64,000 nt of DNA from Rhynchopus sp. YZ270_cl-10 (GCA_964035575.1 OZ037840.1:682001-746000); one strand, 5' to 3'; shown: positions 9,670 through 20,071, counted from the stretch's first letter. Notes: a model not told the origin generated them from the letters alone. A program made the numbers and translations.

Positions 9670-10655
9670 GGCGAGTTGTGTGTGTGTCCCCTCCCCTCTG
9701 ACGTCCTAGTGTCTAAGCTACTATAAACACTAAACACAAAACCTTAAACAATATTTTTATGTTTTTCTTCTTAACAACTTCTCCCATTCCCACTTCCTTT
9801 AAAAAAAAAAATGACGGAAATGGAGCAGTGTTAATGATGGCTGGCATCGTACACGGGTCAGTCAGAGGTGCCTGCATCAACTACTACAGTTTTTTTTTTT
9901 TTTGTAACATCACAAGCAAGGTTTGTGTCACATGATTAAGTAATGTCATCAACGTTTCTCCTTTATAACGTTCCATTACAAAGGAAATGGAGCAGTGTTT
10001 TGTATTGTGTACTGGACGTGTGCACTATGTTAATCCAACAGGTTAGACCTATTGAACCCATTGGTCTGGGAGGGTTTAGGGTTCTTTTTTCTCTCAATTC
10101 TTTTAAGACGTGTGTGCACGAGAGGTACATTCATCTTACAAGTTTTATTTTTCTCTCAATTCAGTCTTGAACGACGTCGACAGACGTTTGTACTTTGTGT
10201 GATCTAGTGAGGAAGCGTTCCACATTTCAACCCCTCTCCTGTTTCTGTGAAATCCTTAAACTGTTTGGGCAGCACGCAGCCTAGAAGAGAGCATCGCTCA
10301 TCATGACACGATGCTGCTGGGTTTCTTCGCTTTTAGATCGGGTGTGCCGTCCGCATGTGAGAGTCCCTCGGCTGTGGATTGCTAAACGTGCATGCACAGC
10401 GGGCATGTCTTTTTGGTGAGTTTCTTCTGCATGACTGTGCGCGAGGTGCTGGCTCAACCCCGCCTTGCTGACCTGTCTTTTTTTTCAGCATGGGACTGTG
10501 TCTTGCACTCGCATGTGACTGAGGGGTGGTGTCTCGCATCGTGGTGCAAACATGGGAACTGACCGCCTTTACTCCCCTCACTCACCCAACACTTAGTTTA
10601 CAGGTGTTTTTTGTTTTCCTTCTTGTTCTCTTGCCCTTCTGATTCTCCATCAACT
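9670..10655 (+). promoter_or_regulatory. spacer and long conserved leader of scramblase copy 2
   Basis: 9838-9885 carries the GGCTGGCATCGTAC/GGTGCCTGCATCAAC module and is the empty site of the satellite-bearing foldback found at 14704. From about 10025 to 10655 the sequence is nearly identical to the leaders of copies 3 and 4. It includes ATTGGTCTGGGAGGGTTTAG, a TCAGTCTTGAACGACGTCG block and a putative small intron (10416-10488, GTGAGT...TTTTTTCAG). The intron is followed by a 10-codon upstream ORF (ATGGGACTG... ending TGTGACTGA) before the real start. Confidence 0.5.
10416..10488 (+). other. putative 73-nt intron in the 5' leader of scramblase copy 2
   Basis: The donor is TTTTGGTGAGT and the acceptor is a polypyrimidine run ending TTTTTTCAG at 10488. 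The same donor and acceptor are kept in copy 3 (12443-12514) and copy 4 (15905-15978), although the pyrimidine tract length varies. Splicing is inferred only from these signals. Confidence 0.45.
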
Positions 10656-11330
10656 ATGACGCAAGAGGTCGATATGAAAGCCATGCAGCCCCACCCTGTG
10701 CAGCCTGCATACCACGCCGCCACCGGGAACAGCCTCCCCGTTGCCATGCACACCGACTTCTTTGTTGAGCGCTCCCGCAGCTGTGACTGCGTCCTGAAGT
10801 ACACCGGGAAGGAGAAGGGCAAGCCTGCGACAACGTTCACGCACGACTACTCTGAGGGCTGCTGCAGGGAGATGGGACCACGCAAGATGCAGGTCACGGA
10901 GAACGGGCGGGTCGTGGCGGTGTTTGAACGTTCACGACACCGACCGTGTTGTATTGGGCAGGAGGATGCGATGGTTGATGTGTTTCTTGGTGCAGTGCCG
11001 TCTCCCGACAGCCATATTGCGCACATTGAGCTGCAGAAGCCACTTGATGTATGTTGTGGTGGGTGTGGTGGTATGGAGGAGATCCGTGTGCAGGATATAC
11101 AGACGAAGGAGAGAGCTGTGATCAATGCGGCGCACTGCTGCGGACGGCTGGGCACTATGACTGGTACAGGGTCCCTTGCAGGCCTGCGCATCTCGGGTGA
11201 GCACTCCTTCATCGGCTTCGGAAGTGACTACCACGTCGATGCAGCGCGCCGCCCAGTCACAGACAACGAAAAGCTCTCGATCCTTGGCCTCGTCATGGCC
11301 GCTGACTTCTACATCATCTCCCTCCAATAA
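10656..11330 (+). CDS. phospholipid-scramblase-like protein, copy 2 (internal deletion)
   Basis: The product has 224 aa and starts at the conserved MTQEVDMKAM. The plan is as in copy 1, with the core GPRKMQVTENGRVVAVFER, CCIGQEDAMVDVFLG, CCGGCGGMEEIRVQDI and the C-terminal VTDNEKLSILGLVMAADF. Compared with its paralogues it lacks about five residues of the CPN segment (SCDCVLKYTGK instead of SCACPN...LKYTGK), removing one Cys. It also stops right after ISLQ, without the Asn/Gly tail. Both changes are in frame, so it is probably still functional. Its C-terminal half is almost identical in DNA to copies 1, 3, 4 and 5. Confidence 0.7.
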   Translation: MTQEVDMKAMQPHPVQPAYHAATGNSLPVAMHTDFFVERSRSCDCVLKYTGKEKGKPATTFTHDYSEGCCREMGPRKMQVTENGRVVAVFERSRHRPCCIGQEDAMVDVFLGAVPSPDSHIAHIELQKPLDVCCGGCGGMEEIRVQDIQTKERAVINAAHCCGRLGTMTGTGSLAGLRISGEHSFIGFGSDYHVDAARRPVTDNEKLSILGLVMAADFYIISLQ

Positions 11331-12683
11331 CAATGGTGGGCATGAGTCGAATAAAACAACATTTTTATGTCTTTTTTTTTCTAAGTAAGAGAAAACCGAA
11401 TGGAGTGGGAACGCTAGTGAGAGCGCAGCGGAAACGATAGTGGGAACGCAACGAGCTTTTTTCATAATGTTTTATTCTTCCCCACAAAATATCACGCGCA
11501 GAGAAACACTCGTTTTTCACACAGCGCGTCCGTTTGTTTGTTTTTCTCAAACGACACCTTTTTTCAAAATTTTTTATCCCCGGTATCACATATGATACTG
11601 ATTTCCATGGATACACATGAAAAGGAGTTCCGTGCTATTCACAGAACTCGATAGGCGATTGAGCTTATCTAACAACAACCAAAACAAAAGAAAGTACAAA
11701 GAAGAGAATAAAAAATGCAGGAAAAATAGACAAAGAGAAAAACAAAGAGATTTTGACAAAGTGAACAATAAAATCTCTTCAATTTACAACAACTTCTCCC
11801 ATTCCTACTTCCTTTTAAATTTGCATGAAAGGGCTGCTTTGTGCTGCAATAATATAGCTTTATTTTTCCCGCTCCACTCTAAATTGTATGGCTACTTTAA
11901 TCTACTCCATCAAATAGCTATTTTGAGAAACATCACAAGCAACAAAAGTGGTTTGTATCATGTTCATAAGTAATCTCACCAACGTTTCTTCTTTCTTTTT
12001 GCCAAAGGAAATGGAGCAGTGTTTAGTCTTGTGACACTGGGCGTGTGCACTATGTTCATCCAACAGGTTAGACCTATTGAACCCATTGGTCTGGGAGGGT
12101 TTAGGGTTCTTGTTTCTCTCAATTCTTGTAAGACGTGTGTGCACGAGAGGTACATTCATCTTACAAGTTTTCTTATTTCTCTCAATTCAGTCTTGAACGA
12201 CGTCGACAGACGTTTGTACTTTGTGTGATTTAGTGAGGAAGCGTTCCACATTTCAACCCCTCTCCTGTTTCTGTGAAATCCTTAAACTGTTTGGGCAGCA
12301 CGCAGCCTAGAAGAGAGCATCGCTCATCATGGCACGATGCTGCTGGGTTTCTTCGCTTTTAGATCGGGTGTGCCGTCCGCATGTGAGAGTCCCTCGGCTG
12401 TGGATTGCTAAACGTGCATGCACAGCGGGACATGTCTTTTTGGTGAGTTTCTTCTGCATGACTGTGCGCGAGGTGCTGGCTCAACCCCGCCTTGCTGACC
12501 CGTCTTTTATTCAGCATGGGACTGTGTCTTGCACTCGCATGTGACTGAGGGGTGGTGTCTCGCATCGTGGTGCAAACATGGGAACTGACCGCCTTTACTC
12601 TCCCCCTCACTCACCCAACACTTATTTTACAGTTGCCTTTTTTGGTTTTCTTGTTCTTTTGCCCTTCTGATTCTCCGTCAACT
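11331..12683 (+). other. AT-rich spacer and conserved leader of scramblase copy 3
   Basis: 11331-11995 is AT-rich without a recognisable gene. From about 12000 the leader seen before copies 2 and 4 resumes: ATTGGTCTGGGAGGGTTTAG, GACGTCGACAGACG, the GCACGCAGCCTAGAAGAGAG block, and a putative leader intron at 12443-12514 with GTGAGT...TTTATTCAG. The 10-codon upstream ORF after the intron is intact here. Confidence 0.5.
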
Positions 12684-13394
12684 ATGACGCAAGAGGTCGA
12701 TATGAAAGCCATGCAGCCTGTGCAGCCTGCATACCATGCCGCCACCGGGAACAGCCTCCCCGTTGCCATGCACACCGACTTCTTTGTTGAGCGCTCCCGC
12801 AGCTGTGCCTGCCCGAACAGAAACATCCTGAAGTACACCGGGAAGGAGAAGGGCAAGCCTGAGACAACGTTCACGCACGACTACTCTGAGGGCTTCTGCA
12901 GGGAGATGGGACCACGCAAGATGCAGGTCACGGAGAACGGGCGGGTTGTGGCGGTGTTTGAACGTTTACGACACCAACTGTGTATATGCGCACAGGAGGA
13001 TGCGATGGTTGATGTGTTTCTTGGTGCAGTACCGTCACCTCAAAGCCATATTGCGCACATTGAGCTGCAAAAGCCACTTGACCTCTGCTGTGGTGGGTGT
13101 GGTGGTACAGAGGAGATCCGTGTGCAGGATATACAGACGAAGCAAAGCTCTGTGATCCACGCGGAGCACTGCTGCGGACGGCTGGGCACTATGACTGGTA
13201 CAGGGTCCCTTGCAGGCCTGCGCATCTCGAGTGAGCACACCTGCATCGGCTTCGGAAGTGACTACCACGTCGATGCAGCGCGCCGCCCAGTCACAGACAA
13301 CGAAAAGCTCTCGATCCTTGGCCTCGTCATGGCCGCTGACTTCTACGTCATCACCGTCGCAAGCAACAATAACGGCGGGAATGTAGGGCATTAG
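12684..13394 (+). CDS. phospholipid-scramblase-like protein, copy 3
   Basis: The product has 236 aa, starting at MTQEVDMKAMQP. The order of elements is the same as in copy 1. Here the second Cys pair reads CICAQEDAMVDVFLG, as in copies 4 and 5, whereas copies 1 and 2 have CCIGQEDA. The C-terminus differs from the others (FYVITVASNNN then GGNVGH). The frame is open about 130 bp upstream of the ATG, but that part is leader sequence shared with copies where it is not open, so the internal Met is preferred. A GGGGTATTAG/AGTCCCC pair and AATAAA lie in the 3' flank (13440-13475). Confidence 0.7.
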   Translation: MTQEVDMKAMQPVQPAYHAATGNSLPVAMHTDFFVERSRSCACPNRNILKYTGKEKGKPETTFTHDYSEGFCREMGPRKMQVTENGRVVAVFERLRHQLCICAQEDAMVDVFLGAVPSPQSHIAHIELQKPLDLCCGGCGGTEEIRVQDIQTKQSSVIHAEHCCGRLGTMTGTGSLAGLRISSEHTCIGFGSDYHVDAARRPVTDNEKLSILGLVMAADFYVITVASNNNGGNVGH

Positions 13395-14178
13395 GACATC
13401 CTAGTGTCCTAATGCTAGTTTAAGCACCAAGCCTTACTCGGGGGTATTAGAAGTCCCCAAAAAAAGAAAAATAAATCTGACAAAATAGTGCATTCCTGGG
13501 GGAGCTGAACAAGACGTACCATAATATTATCTCTTATTCACTTTACGAACAAAAATGCCATTCCGAGTGAACAAGGGAGAGACATGGTATCTCTTATTTG
13601 GCTCCCCAATAAAGGGACGAAAAAGTACGAAAATTGTGCTCCACTATACGTTCTGTACTTCAGGTAAACCCATAAAGTGAATTTGTAAGTAATTTGCGGA
13701 AGCGAATACCCAAACAATTTTTTCCCTCTCCCCGTTTTGCAGTCTTTTGCAACACGCAAACAGTAACGAGTCTCGCGCATTTGAGGATGACTAAGCACAC
13801 GATTCTTTGATTCATCGTAAACCCACGTTAAAACTACCGTATTCGTAAAAATGTTCGACCGTAAAAAAAGGTCGAACTTCCTGAAAATGTTTGAAAAGGT
13901 CGAACATTAGTAAGGTCGATAATGTCACAGATCATCATAGGGGTGAGGTTCGAGTGCACGATTCTTTCGTGCCACACATTCTTGGATGATCACCCCGAGG
14001 AGATTGTCCGGCAGTTCGTTGGGAATCGGATTATCCCTCTCCATTATGCGAAGGATGTCCTCGACTTGACATTACGTATGGGTAGCATCAATTTTTTGGG
14101 GCTGTTGTGGGCAGAATTTTTTTTCAAACACATTTTCCGTTTCCCCCCGCTCCTTTTTTTTTTTGGACCTAGAACCCT
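13395..14178 (+). other. 3' flank duplicated after copy 4, and a short coding-like stretch
   Basis: 13437-13860 is repeated at 16918-17300. Both contain GGCTCCCCAATAAAGGGACG, a GATGACTAAGCACACGATTC block and GTTCGACC/GGTCGAAC arms. At 13922-14110 an open frame (MSQIIIGVRFEC...EEIVRQFVGNRIIPLHYAKD) has a codon-like composition but no recognisable family and runs into repeats. It could be a gene fragment; I give it little weight. Confidence 0.4.
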
Positions 14179-14475
14179 GTTTAAAGGGGGGGTGGGGGAT
14201 AAAACAATTATCCCCCGTTTTTTCTCCCCCCATTTTGTTTTATTTTATCCCCCACTACAGTTATCCCCCATTTCCCACACCGCGTTTTTGGTGTGGATTT
14301 TCCTTGGGGTGGGGATATTCAGATGGGAAAAAAGATATATATATTTTTTTTTTATCCTCCACTACAACTATCCCCCATTTTTTAAGAAGAAAAAACTGGC
14401 GATATTTTTTATTTTATCCGCCATTCTACAGTTATCCCCCACTACAATTATCCCACCCCCCCCCCCCCTTTAAAC
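14179..14475. repeat. foldback repeat of TTATCCCCC units
   Basis: The ends are GTTTAAAGGGGGGGTGGGGG (left) and the complementary C-run ending TTTAAAC (right). The interior is a degenerate series of TTATCCCCCACTACA-like units, with a TTTTT-rich centre. G-run and C-run arms make it prone to quadruplex or hairpin formation. No target duplication was established. Confidence 0.5.
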
Positions 14476-14703
14476 ACCATTCTTATGCTTTTTTTTCTTA
14501 ACAACTTCTCCCATTCCCACTTCCTTTTAAAACAATGTTAAAACAGAAATGGAGCAGTGTCAATGCGATAGTGGAAGCCCCTGCTGGGTGTGTGTCTGTT
14601 GTTTTTTATTGATTTATAGGAGTGATATAAATGGCCGCAGGGTACTTTCATCCGGATGGCTGGCATCGTACATGGGTCAGTCAGAGGTGCCTGCATCAAC
14701 AAC

Positions 14704-15395
14704 ATGGGTGTTCCGTATTACGGGGGTTTTCGGGGGAAAATCGGGTCCGTATTCCACTATTTTTCTTTGGCTGGGCTTCCCCTTTGGGGGTCAAAAACAG
14801 GGTCAACCCACCCCAAAACTGGTCTTATTTGAATTTTTGGTGACCCGAGCGTTCAGCGGTGGTACTATAAAAAAATCTGGCGTGCATAACTGCACAGTAC
14901 ACAGTACACAGTACACAGTACACAGTACACAGTACACAGTACACAGTACACAGTACACAGTACACAGTACACAGTACACAGTACACAGTACACAGTACAC
15001 AGTACACAGTACACAGTACACAGTACACAGTACACAGTACACAGTACACAGTACACAGTACACAGTACACAGTACACAGTACACAGTACACAGTACACAG
15101 TACACAGTACACAGTACACAGTACACAGTACACAGTACACAGTACACAGTACACAGTACACAGTACACAGTACACAGTACACAGTACACATATACTGTGC
15201 AGTTATGCACGCCAAATTTTTTTATAGTACCACCGCTGAACGCTCGGGTCACCAAAAATTCAAATAAGACCAGTTTTGGGGTGGGTTGACCCTGTTTTTG
15301 ACCCCCAAAGGGGAAGCCCAGCCAAAGAAAAATAGTGGAATACGGACCCGATTTTCCCCCGAAAACCCCCGGAATACGGAACACCCATGGTTGTT
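14704..15395. mobile_element. foldback element with a 7-mer microsatellite at its centre
   Basis: Two inverted arms of about 190 bp (14704-14892 and 15196-15388) are almost identical. They share ATGGGTGTTCCGTATT at the tip and GCGTGCATAACTGCACAGT next to the array. They enclose about 298 bp of pure (ACACAGT)n (14893-15190). CAACAAC is present at 14697-14703 and 15396-15402, a possible 7-bp target duplication, and the paralogous empty site at about 9877-9890 reads CATCAACTACTACAG. No protein is encoded; the open frames through it are repeat translations. Confidence 0.75.
14893..15190. repeat. (ACACAGT)n microsatellite, about 42 copies
   Basis: Uninterrupted 7-bp repeat at the centre of the 14704-15395 foldback. 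Every unit boundary creates the palindrome GTAC, so the array can be written as (GTACACA)n. Confidence 0.95.
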
Positions 15396-16145
15396 CAACA
15401 ACCACAGTTTTTTTTTTTTTTTTTGTAACATCACAAGCAAGGTTTGTGTCACATTAATAAGTAATGTCATCAACATTTCTCCTTTTTATAACGTTCCTTC
15501 ACAAAGGAAATAGAGTAGTGTTTAGTCTTGTGACACTGGGCGTGTGCACTATGTTCATCCAACAGGTTAGACCTATTGAACCCATTGGTCTGGGAGGGTT
15601 TAGGGTTCTTGTTTCTCTCAATTCTTGTAAGACGTGTGTGCACGAGAGGTACATTCATCTTACAAGTTTTCTTATTTCTCTCAATTCAGTCTTGAACGAC
15701 GTCGACAGACGTTTGTACTTTGTGTGATCTAGTGAGGAAGCGTTCCACATTTCAACCCCTCTCCTGTTTCTGTGAAATCCTTAAACTGTTTCGTCATGAC
15801 ACGATGCTGCTGGATTTCTTCGCTTTTAGATCAGGTGTGCCGTCCGCATGTGAGAGTCCCTCAGCTTTGCTAAACGTGCATGCGCAGCGGGACATGTCTT
15901 TTTGGTGAGTTTCTTCTGCATGACTGTGCGCGAGGTGCTGGCTCAACCCCGCCTTGCTGACCCGTCTTTTTTTTTCAGCGTGGGAACTGTGTCTTGTACT
16001 CGCATGTGACCGAGGGGTGGTGTCTCGCATCGTGGTGCAAACATGGGAACTGAACGCCTTTACTCTCCCCCCTCACTCACCCAACACTTATTTTACAGTT
16101 GTTTTTTGTTTTCCTTCTCGTTCTCTTGCCCTTTTTCCGTCAACT
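15396..16145 (+). promoter_or_regulatory. leader region of scramblase copy 4
   Basis: This continues the sequence interrupted by the foldback (GTAACATCACAAGCAAGG), then the conserved leader from about 15520. The GCACGCAGCCTAGAAGAGAG block present in copies 2 and 3 is deleted near 15790. The putative leader intron is 15905-15978 (GTGAGT...TTTTTCAG). The upstream ORF start seen in copies 2 and 3 is lost here, because CATGG became CGTGG. Confidence 0.5.
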
Positions 16146-16853
16146 ATGACACAAGAGGTCGATATGAAAGCCATGCAGCCCCACCCTGTGCAGCCTGCAT
16201 ACCATGCCGCCACCGGGAACAGCCTCCCCGTTGCCATGCACACCGACTTCTTTGTTGAGCGCTCCCGCAGCTGTGCCTGCCCGAACAGAACCCTCCTGAA
16301 GTACACCGGGAAGGAGAAGGGCAAGCCTGAGGCAACGTTCACGCACGACTACTCTGAGGGCTTCTGCAGGAACATGGGACCACGCAGGATGCAGGTCACG
16401 GAGAACGGGCGGGTCGTGGCAGTGTTTGAACGTTCGCTGCACCAACCGTGTATATGCGCACAGGAGGATGCGATGGTTGATGTGTTTCTTGGTGCAGTAC
16501 CGTCACCTCAAAGCCACGTTGCGCACATTGAGCTACAAAAGCCACTTGACCTCTGTTGTGGTGGGTGTGGTGGTATGGAGGAGATCCGTGTGCAGGATAT
16601 ACACACGAAGCAAAGCTCTGTGATCCACGCGGAGCACTGCTGCGGACGGCTGGGCACCATGACTGGTACAGGGTCCCTTGCAGGCCTGCGCATCTCGAGT
16701 GAGCACTCCTTCATCGGCTTCGGAAGTGGCTACCACGTCGATGCAGCGCGCCGCCCAGTCACAGACAACGAAAAGCTCTCGATCCTTGGCCTCGTCATGG
16801 CCGCTGACTTCTACATCATCTCTCTCCAGGGTGGCAATAGCGGCGGGAATTAG
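16146..16853 (+). CDS. phospholipid-scramblase-like protein, copy 4
   Basis: The product has 235 aa, starting at MTQEVDMKAMQPHPVQ. The core GPRRMQVTENGRVVAVFER, CICAQEDAMVDVFLG, CCGGCGGMEEIRVQDI, RLGTMTG and the C-terminal VTDNEKLSILGLVMAADF are present. The FCRNMGPRRM variant distinguishes it from the REMGPRKM of the other copies. The tail is GGNSGGN. The frame is open to 15954 through the leader, but without conservation in the paralogues. The role is as inferred for copy 1. Confidence 0.7.
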   Translation: MTQEVDMKAMQPHPVQPAYHAATGNSLPVAMHTDFFVERSRSCACPNRTLLKYTGKEKGKPEATFTHDYSEGFCRNMGPRRMQVTENGRVVAVFERSLHQPCICAQEDAMVDVFLGAVPSPQSHVAHIELQKPLDLCCGGCGGMEEIRVQDIHTKQSSVIHAEHCCGRLGTMTGTGSLAGLRISSEHSFIGFGSGYHVDAARRPVTDNEKLSILGLVMAADFYIISLQGGNSGGN

Positions 16854-18258
16854 GGCCCTATGTGACGAGGAACCCCTGGCATCCCAGTGTCCTAATGCTA
16901 GTTTAAGCACCAAGCCTTACTGGGGGGTATTAGGACTCCCCCAAAAAAATTAATCTGACGAAAAAGTGTAATACTGGGGGAGCTGAATATAGAGAGACAT
17001 GGTATCTCTTATTTGGCTCCCCAATAAAGGGACGAAAAAGTGCGAAAATTGTGCTCCACTATACGTTCTGTACTTCAGGTAAACCCATAAAGTGAATTTG
17101 TAAGTAATTTGCGGAAGCGAATACCCAAACAATTTTTTCCCTCTCCCCGTTTTGCAGTCTTTTGCAACACACAAACAGTAACGAGTCTCGCGCATTTGAG
17201 GATGACTAAGCACACGATTCTTTGATTCATCGTAAACCCACGTTAAAACTACCGTATTCGTAAAAATGTTCGACCGTAAAAAAAGGTCGAACTTCCTGAA
17301 AAATCTTGAAAAGGTCGAACATTAGTCCGGTCGATATTTTTTACGAATACGGGACTTCTTTTTTACCTTTCTTTCCCCCCACTCCAGCGTTTTTTGGTGA
17401 CATAGTGCCTGATTGATAACAGATTAAAATTTCTACTTTATTTTTCAAATATCCTGTAAGAGGGTTTACAAACTTTGCCCCTTTCCCCCTCCCAGCAGTA
17501 ACTTGCCTAATTACCCTGCGTCTCCAATGATCCCCGTTCATCTCACTGATGAGAGGAAGCGGGCGGGGCGCATATGTTAACCTCCAAATAGAAGTGGGGA
17601 CTGCATGGTTACAGGACGACCCAGTGACAAGTGGCAAGTGAAAATGACAAGTGAATTACCTACAGCCCAGTGTAAAGTTACTTGTTATTGAGTCCCGTCG
17701 TGTAGGGTCCCAGCCCCATCCCTACTGGGTCACGCTCCAAGTACATTGTCACAAGAGGGCTTTGTATTTCAACTTACATTTTTTCTCTTTTTTGCGATAA
17801 CGAATGTGATCAAGGTGACTAAACACGAGAGGCTTAGGATCATCTCATAAACTTTTCTTTTTATTTTTTCTTTTGTTGCCTTTCCCCCAATGTCTCTCTT
17901 CCCCCCAATCTACACTTAGTTTCGCCGTGCTACACACTTCTCCCATCACTTCAGTAACCCCACAACACGCACTCTATGTTTCCCCCCTTTATTACTATTC
18001 CCAAACCCGAATCTTTAGCTCCTGAAACCCCTCCAAAACAAGAACAAAAATAAAACAAAGTTGAAACAAACTTTTTCAAAACATTTTCAAACTCCCCCCT
18101 GTCGCCTTTCGGACCCAAGGTGCCCTTTTGTTTTAAACAAAAAAGAATTTGATTGGTTTGTACTAAGTCTCATTACTAGTAAAAACCCCCCTCTCGCCTT
18201 CTCCATAAATACCATCACCACCACCAGATAACAGACCCCCAAAACACAATAGGTCGAT
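16854..18258 (+). other. duplicated intergenic segment upstream of scramblase copy 5
   Basis: 16918-17300 repeats the 3' flank of copy 3. 17251-17353 is a small foldback with CCGTATTCGTAAAAA ends. 17490-18240 is a second copy of the sequence at 21905-24105 (without its transposons), including the ATCTCACTGATGAGAGGAAG block, the CTACTGGGTCACG empty site at 17721, a hairpin module at 17816-17857 that the other copy lacks, and GTCTCATTACTAGTAAAAA just before the gene. No gene is seen. Confidence 0.6.
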
Positions 18259-19170
18259 ATGCAAGTTGTGCATCCCCAGCCCCAGCCCTACCCTGTGCAG
18301 CAACACCCGATGCAACACCACTCCCAGCCCTACCCTGTGCAACACTACCCGGTTCAGCAACACCCCATGCCTGTGCAGCCCCAGCCCTACCCTGTGCAAC
18401 ACCACCCTGTGCAGCCCCAGCCCTACCCTGTGCAACACCACCCTGTGCAACACTACCCGGTGCAGCAACCCCCTATGCAGCACCACCCCCTGCAGCCCCA
18501 CCCTGTGCAGCCTGCATACCATGCAGCCAACGGGAACAGCCTCCCCGTTGCCATGCACACCGACTTCTTTGTTGAGCGCTCCCGCAGCTGTGCCTGCCCA
18601 AGCAGCACCCTTCTGCACTACACCGGGAAGGAGAAGGGCAAGCCTGAGGCAACGTTCACGCACGACTACTCTGAGGGCTGCTGCAGGGAGATGGGACCAC
18701 GCAAGATGCAGGTCACGGAGAACGGGCGGGTCGTGGCGGTGTTTGAACGTTCGCTGCACCAACCGTGCATATGCGCACAGGAGGATGCGATGGTTGATGT
18801 GTTTCTTGGTGCAGTACCGTCACCTCAAAGCCACGTTGCGCACATTGAGCTGCAGAAGCCACTTGACCTCTGTTGTGGTGGGTGTGGTGGTACGGAGGAG
18901 ATCCGTGTGCAAGATATACAGACGAAGCAAAGCTCTGTGATCCACGCGGAGCACTGCTGCGGACGGCTGGGCACTATGACTGGTACAGGGTCCCTTGCAG
19001 GCCTGCGCATCTCGAGTGAGCACACCTTCATCGGCTTCGGAAGTGGCTACCACGTCGATGCAGCGCGCCGCCCAGTCACAGACAACGAAAAGCTCTCGAT
19101 CCTTGGCCTCGTCATGGCCGCTGACTTCTACATCATCTCCCTTCAGAGCAACAATAACGGCGGGCATTAG
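18259..19170 (+). CDS. phospholipid-scramblase-like protein, copy 5, with Pro/Gln-rich N-terminus
   Basis: The product has 303 aa. The first 85 residues are tandem units of the type QPYPVQHHPV and QQHPM, rich in Pro, Gln, His and Tyr, comparable in kind to the proline-rich N-terminus of animal scramblases. From HTDFFVERS onward it is as in copies 3 and 4 (CACPSSTLLHYTGKEKG, CICAQEDAMVDVFLG, CCGGCGGTEEIRVQDI, VTDNEKLSILG). The ancestral start is gone: paralogues read ATGACGCAAGAGGTCGATATG, whereas here the same place reads AAAACACAATAGGTCGATATG, leaving a stop codon (TAG) before the second Met, which now serves as start. Alternatively CAATAG is used as a splice acceptor. Its promoter region is not that of its sisters. 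Confidence 0.75.
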   Translation: MQVVHPQPQPYPVQQHPMQHHSQPYPVQHYPVQQHPMPVQPQPYPVQHHPVQPQPYPVQHHPVQHYPVQQPPMQHHPLQPHPVQPAYHAANGNSLPVAMHTDFFVERSRSCACPSSTLLHYTGKEKGKPEATFTHDYSEGCCREMGPRKMQVTENGRVVAVFERSLHQPCICAQEDAMVDVFLGAVPSPQSHVAHIELQKPLDLCCGGCGGTEEIRVQDIQTKQSSVIHAEHCCGRLGTMTGTGSLAGLRISSEHTFIGFGSGYHVDAARRPVTDNEKLSILGLVMAADFYIISLQSNNNGGH

Positions 19171-19269
19171 GGCCCTATGTGATGAGGTACCCCTGGCATC
19201 CTAGTGTCCTAATGTTAGTTTAAGCGCCAAGCCTTACTCGGGAGTATTAGGACTCCCCAGGGTTTTTTC
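19171..19269 (+). other. 3' flank of scramblase copy 5
   Basis: Shares CCTAATGTTAGTTTAAGCGC and the GGAGTATTAGGACTCCCC hairpin with the 3' flanks of copies 3 and 4. It ends where a palindromic element is inserted. Confidence 0.5.
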
Positions 19270-19280
19270 TAGGGGGGGAC

Positions 19281-20071
19281 TAGGGGGTCCGACTCCCATG
19301 TAAATTTTTGTCCATTTAATTATTTTTTCAACATTCGGCCATTTCCCGGGCACCCCCGGGCGAATCCTGCCCCCAAAATAACATATCTGGGCCCTGTGGG
19401 CCTGAATTCACCCTCTACGTACCCCAAAATATAAAAAAAATTGAAAAATATGGTCAAAAATCGGTTTTTTGTCCTTAGGCGAAATGTCCGGTTTTCACTA
19501 AAAAACCGTTTCCCGAAAAAAAAATCAAAAAAACCCCAAAAAATAGACGAAAAAAGTCGTCTCTGGACACAATTTCGACGGAAATAAGTGGGATGAGTCA
19601 AATGCAACCGGTTTTTCACCCTTTTGACAATTTTGCGACGCTTTTTTTGCGTTTTTTTTGTCCTTGGAACATCCTTGGAACACCCCATGCGTTTTTTCAC
19701 GTAAAAACACAAAAAAACGTCGAAAAAGGTGTCAAAAGGGTGAAACTCCGTTTTCAATTGACTCAAAACACATTTTTGGACCGAAATTGTGTCCAGAGAC
19801 GACTTTTTTCGTCTATTTTTTGGGCTTTTTTTTGATTTTTTAGAAATTTGGTCAAAACCGGCTATATTGCCCACAAGGCCAAAATAGCCTATTTTTCACC
19901 ATTTTTTTCAATTTTTTTTATATTCTGTGGTACCTAGAGGGTGAATTTAGCCCCACAGTGCCCAGAAACCCTATTTTGGGGGCAGGATTCGCCCGGGGGT
20001 GCCCGGGAAATGGCCGAATGTTGAAAAAATAATTAAATGGACAAAAATTTACATGGGAGTCGGACCCCCTA
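19281..20071. mobile_element. 791-bp near-complete palindrome with 11-bp target duplication (Mutator-like in style)
   Basis: The arms begin TAGGGGGTCCGACTCCCATG and stay complementary almost to the centre near 19676. One landmark pair is GGCACCCCCGGGCGAATCC at about 19350 and its complement at about 19985; another is GTCTCTGGACACAATTTCG at about 19560 and its complement at about 19785. TAGGGGGGGAC stands directly outside both ends (19270-19280 and 20072-20082). Very long inverted repeats with an 8-11 bp target duplication fit a Mutator-like non-autonomous element; the family is inference. It has no coding capacity. Confidence 0.7.

Noticed and set aside
14549-15405. Open frames of 200-246 codons over the 14.7-15.4 kb region
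   Set aside because: They consist of the foldback arms and the (ACACAGT)n array; nearly the same protein appears on both strands because the region is palindromic.
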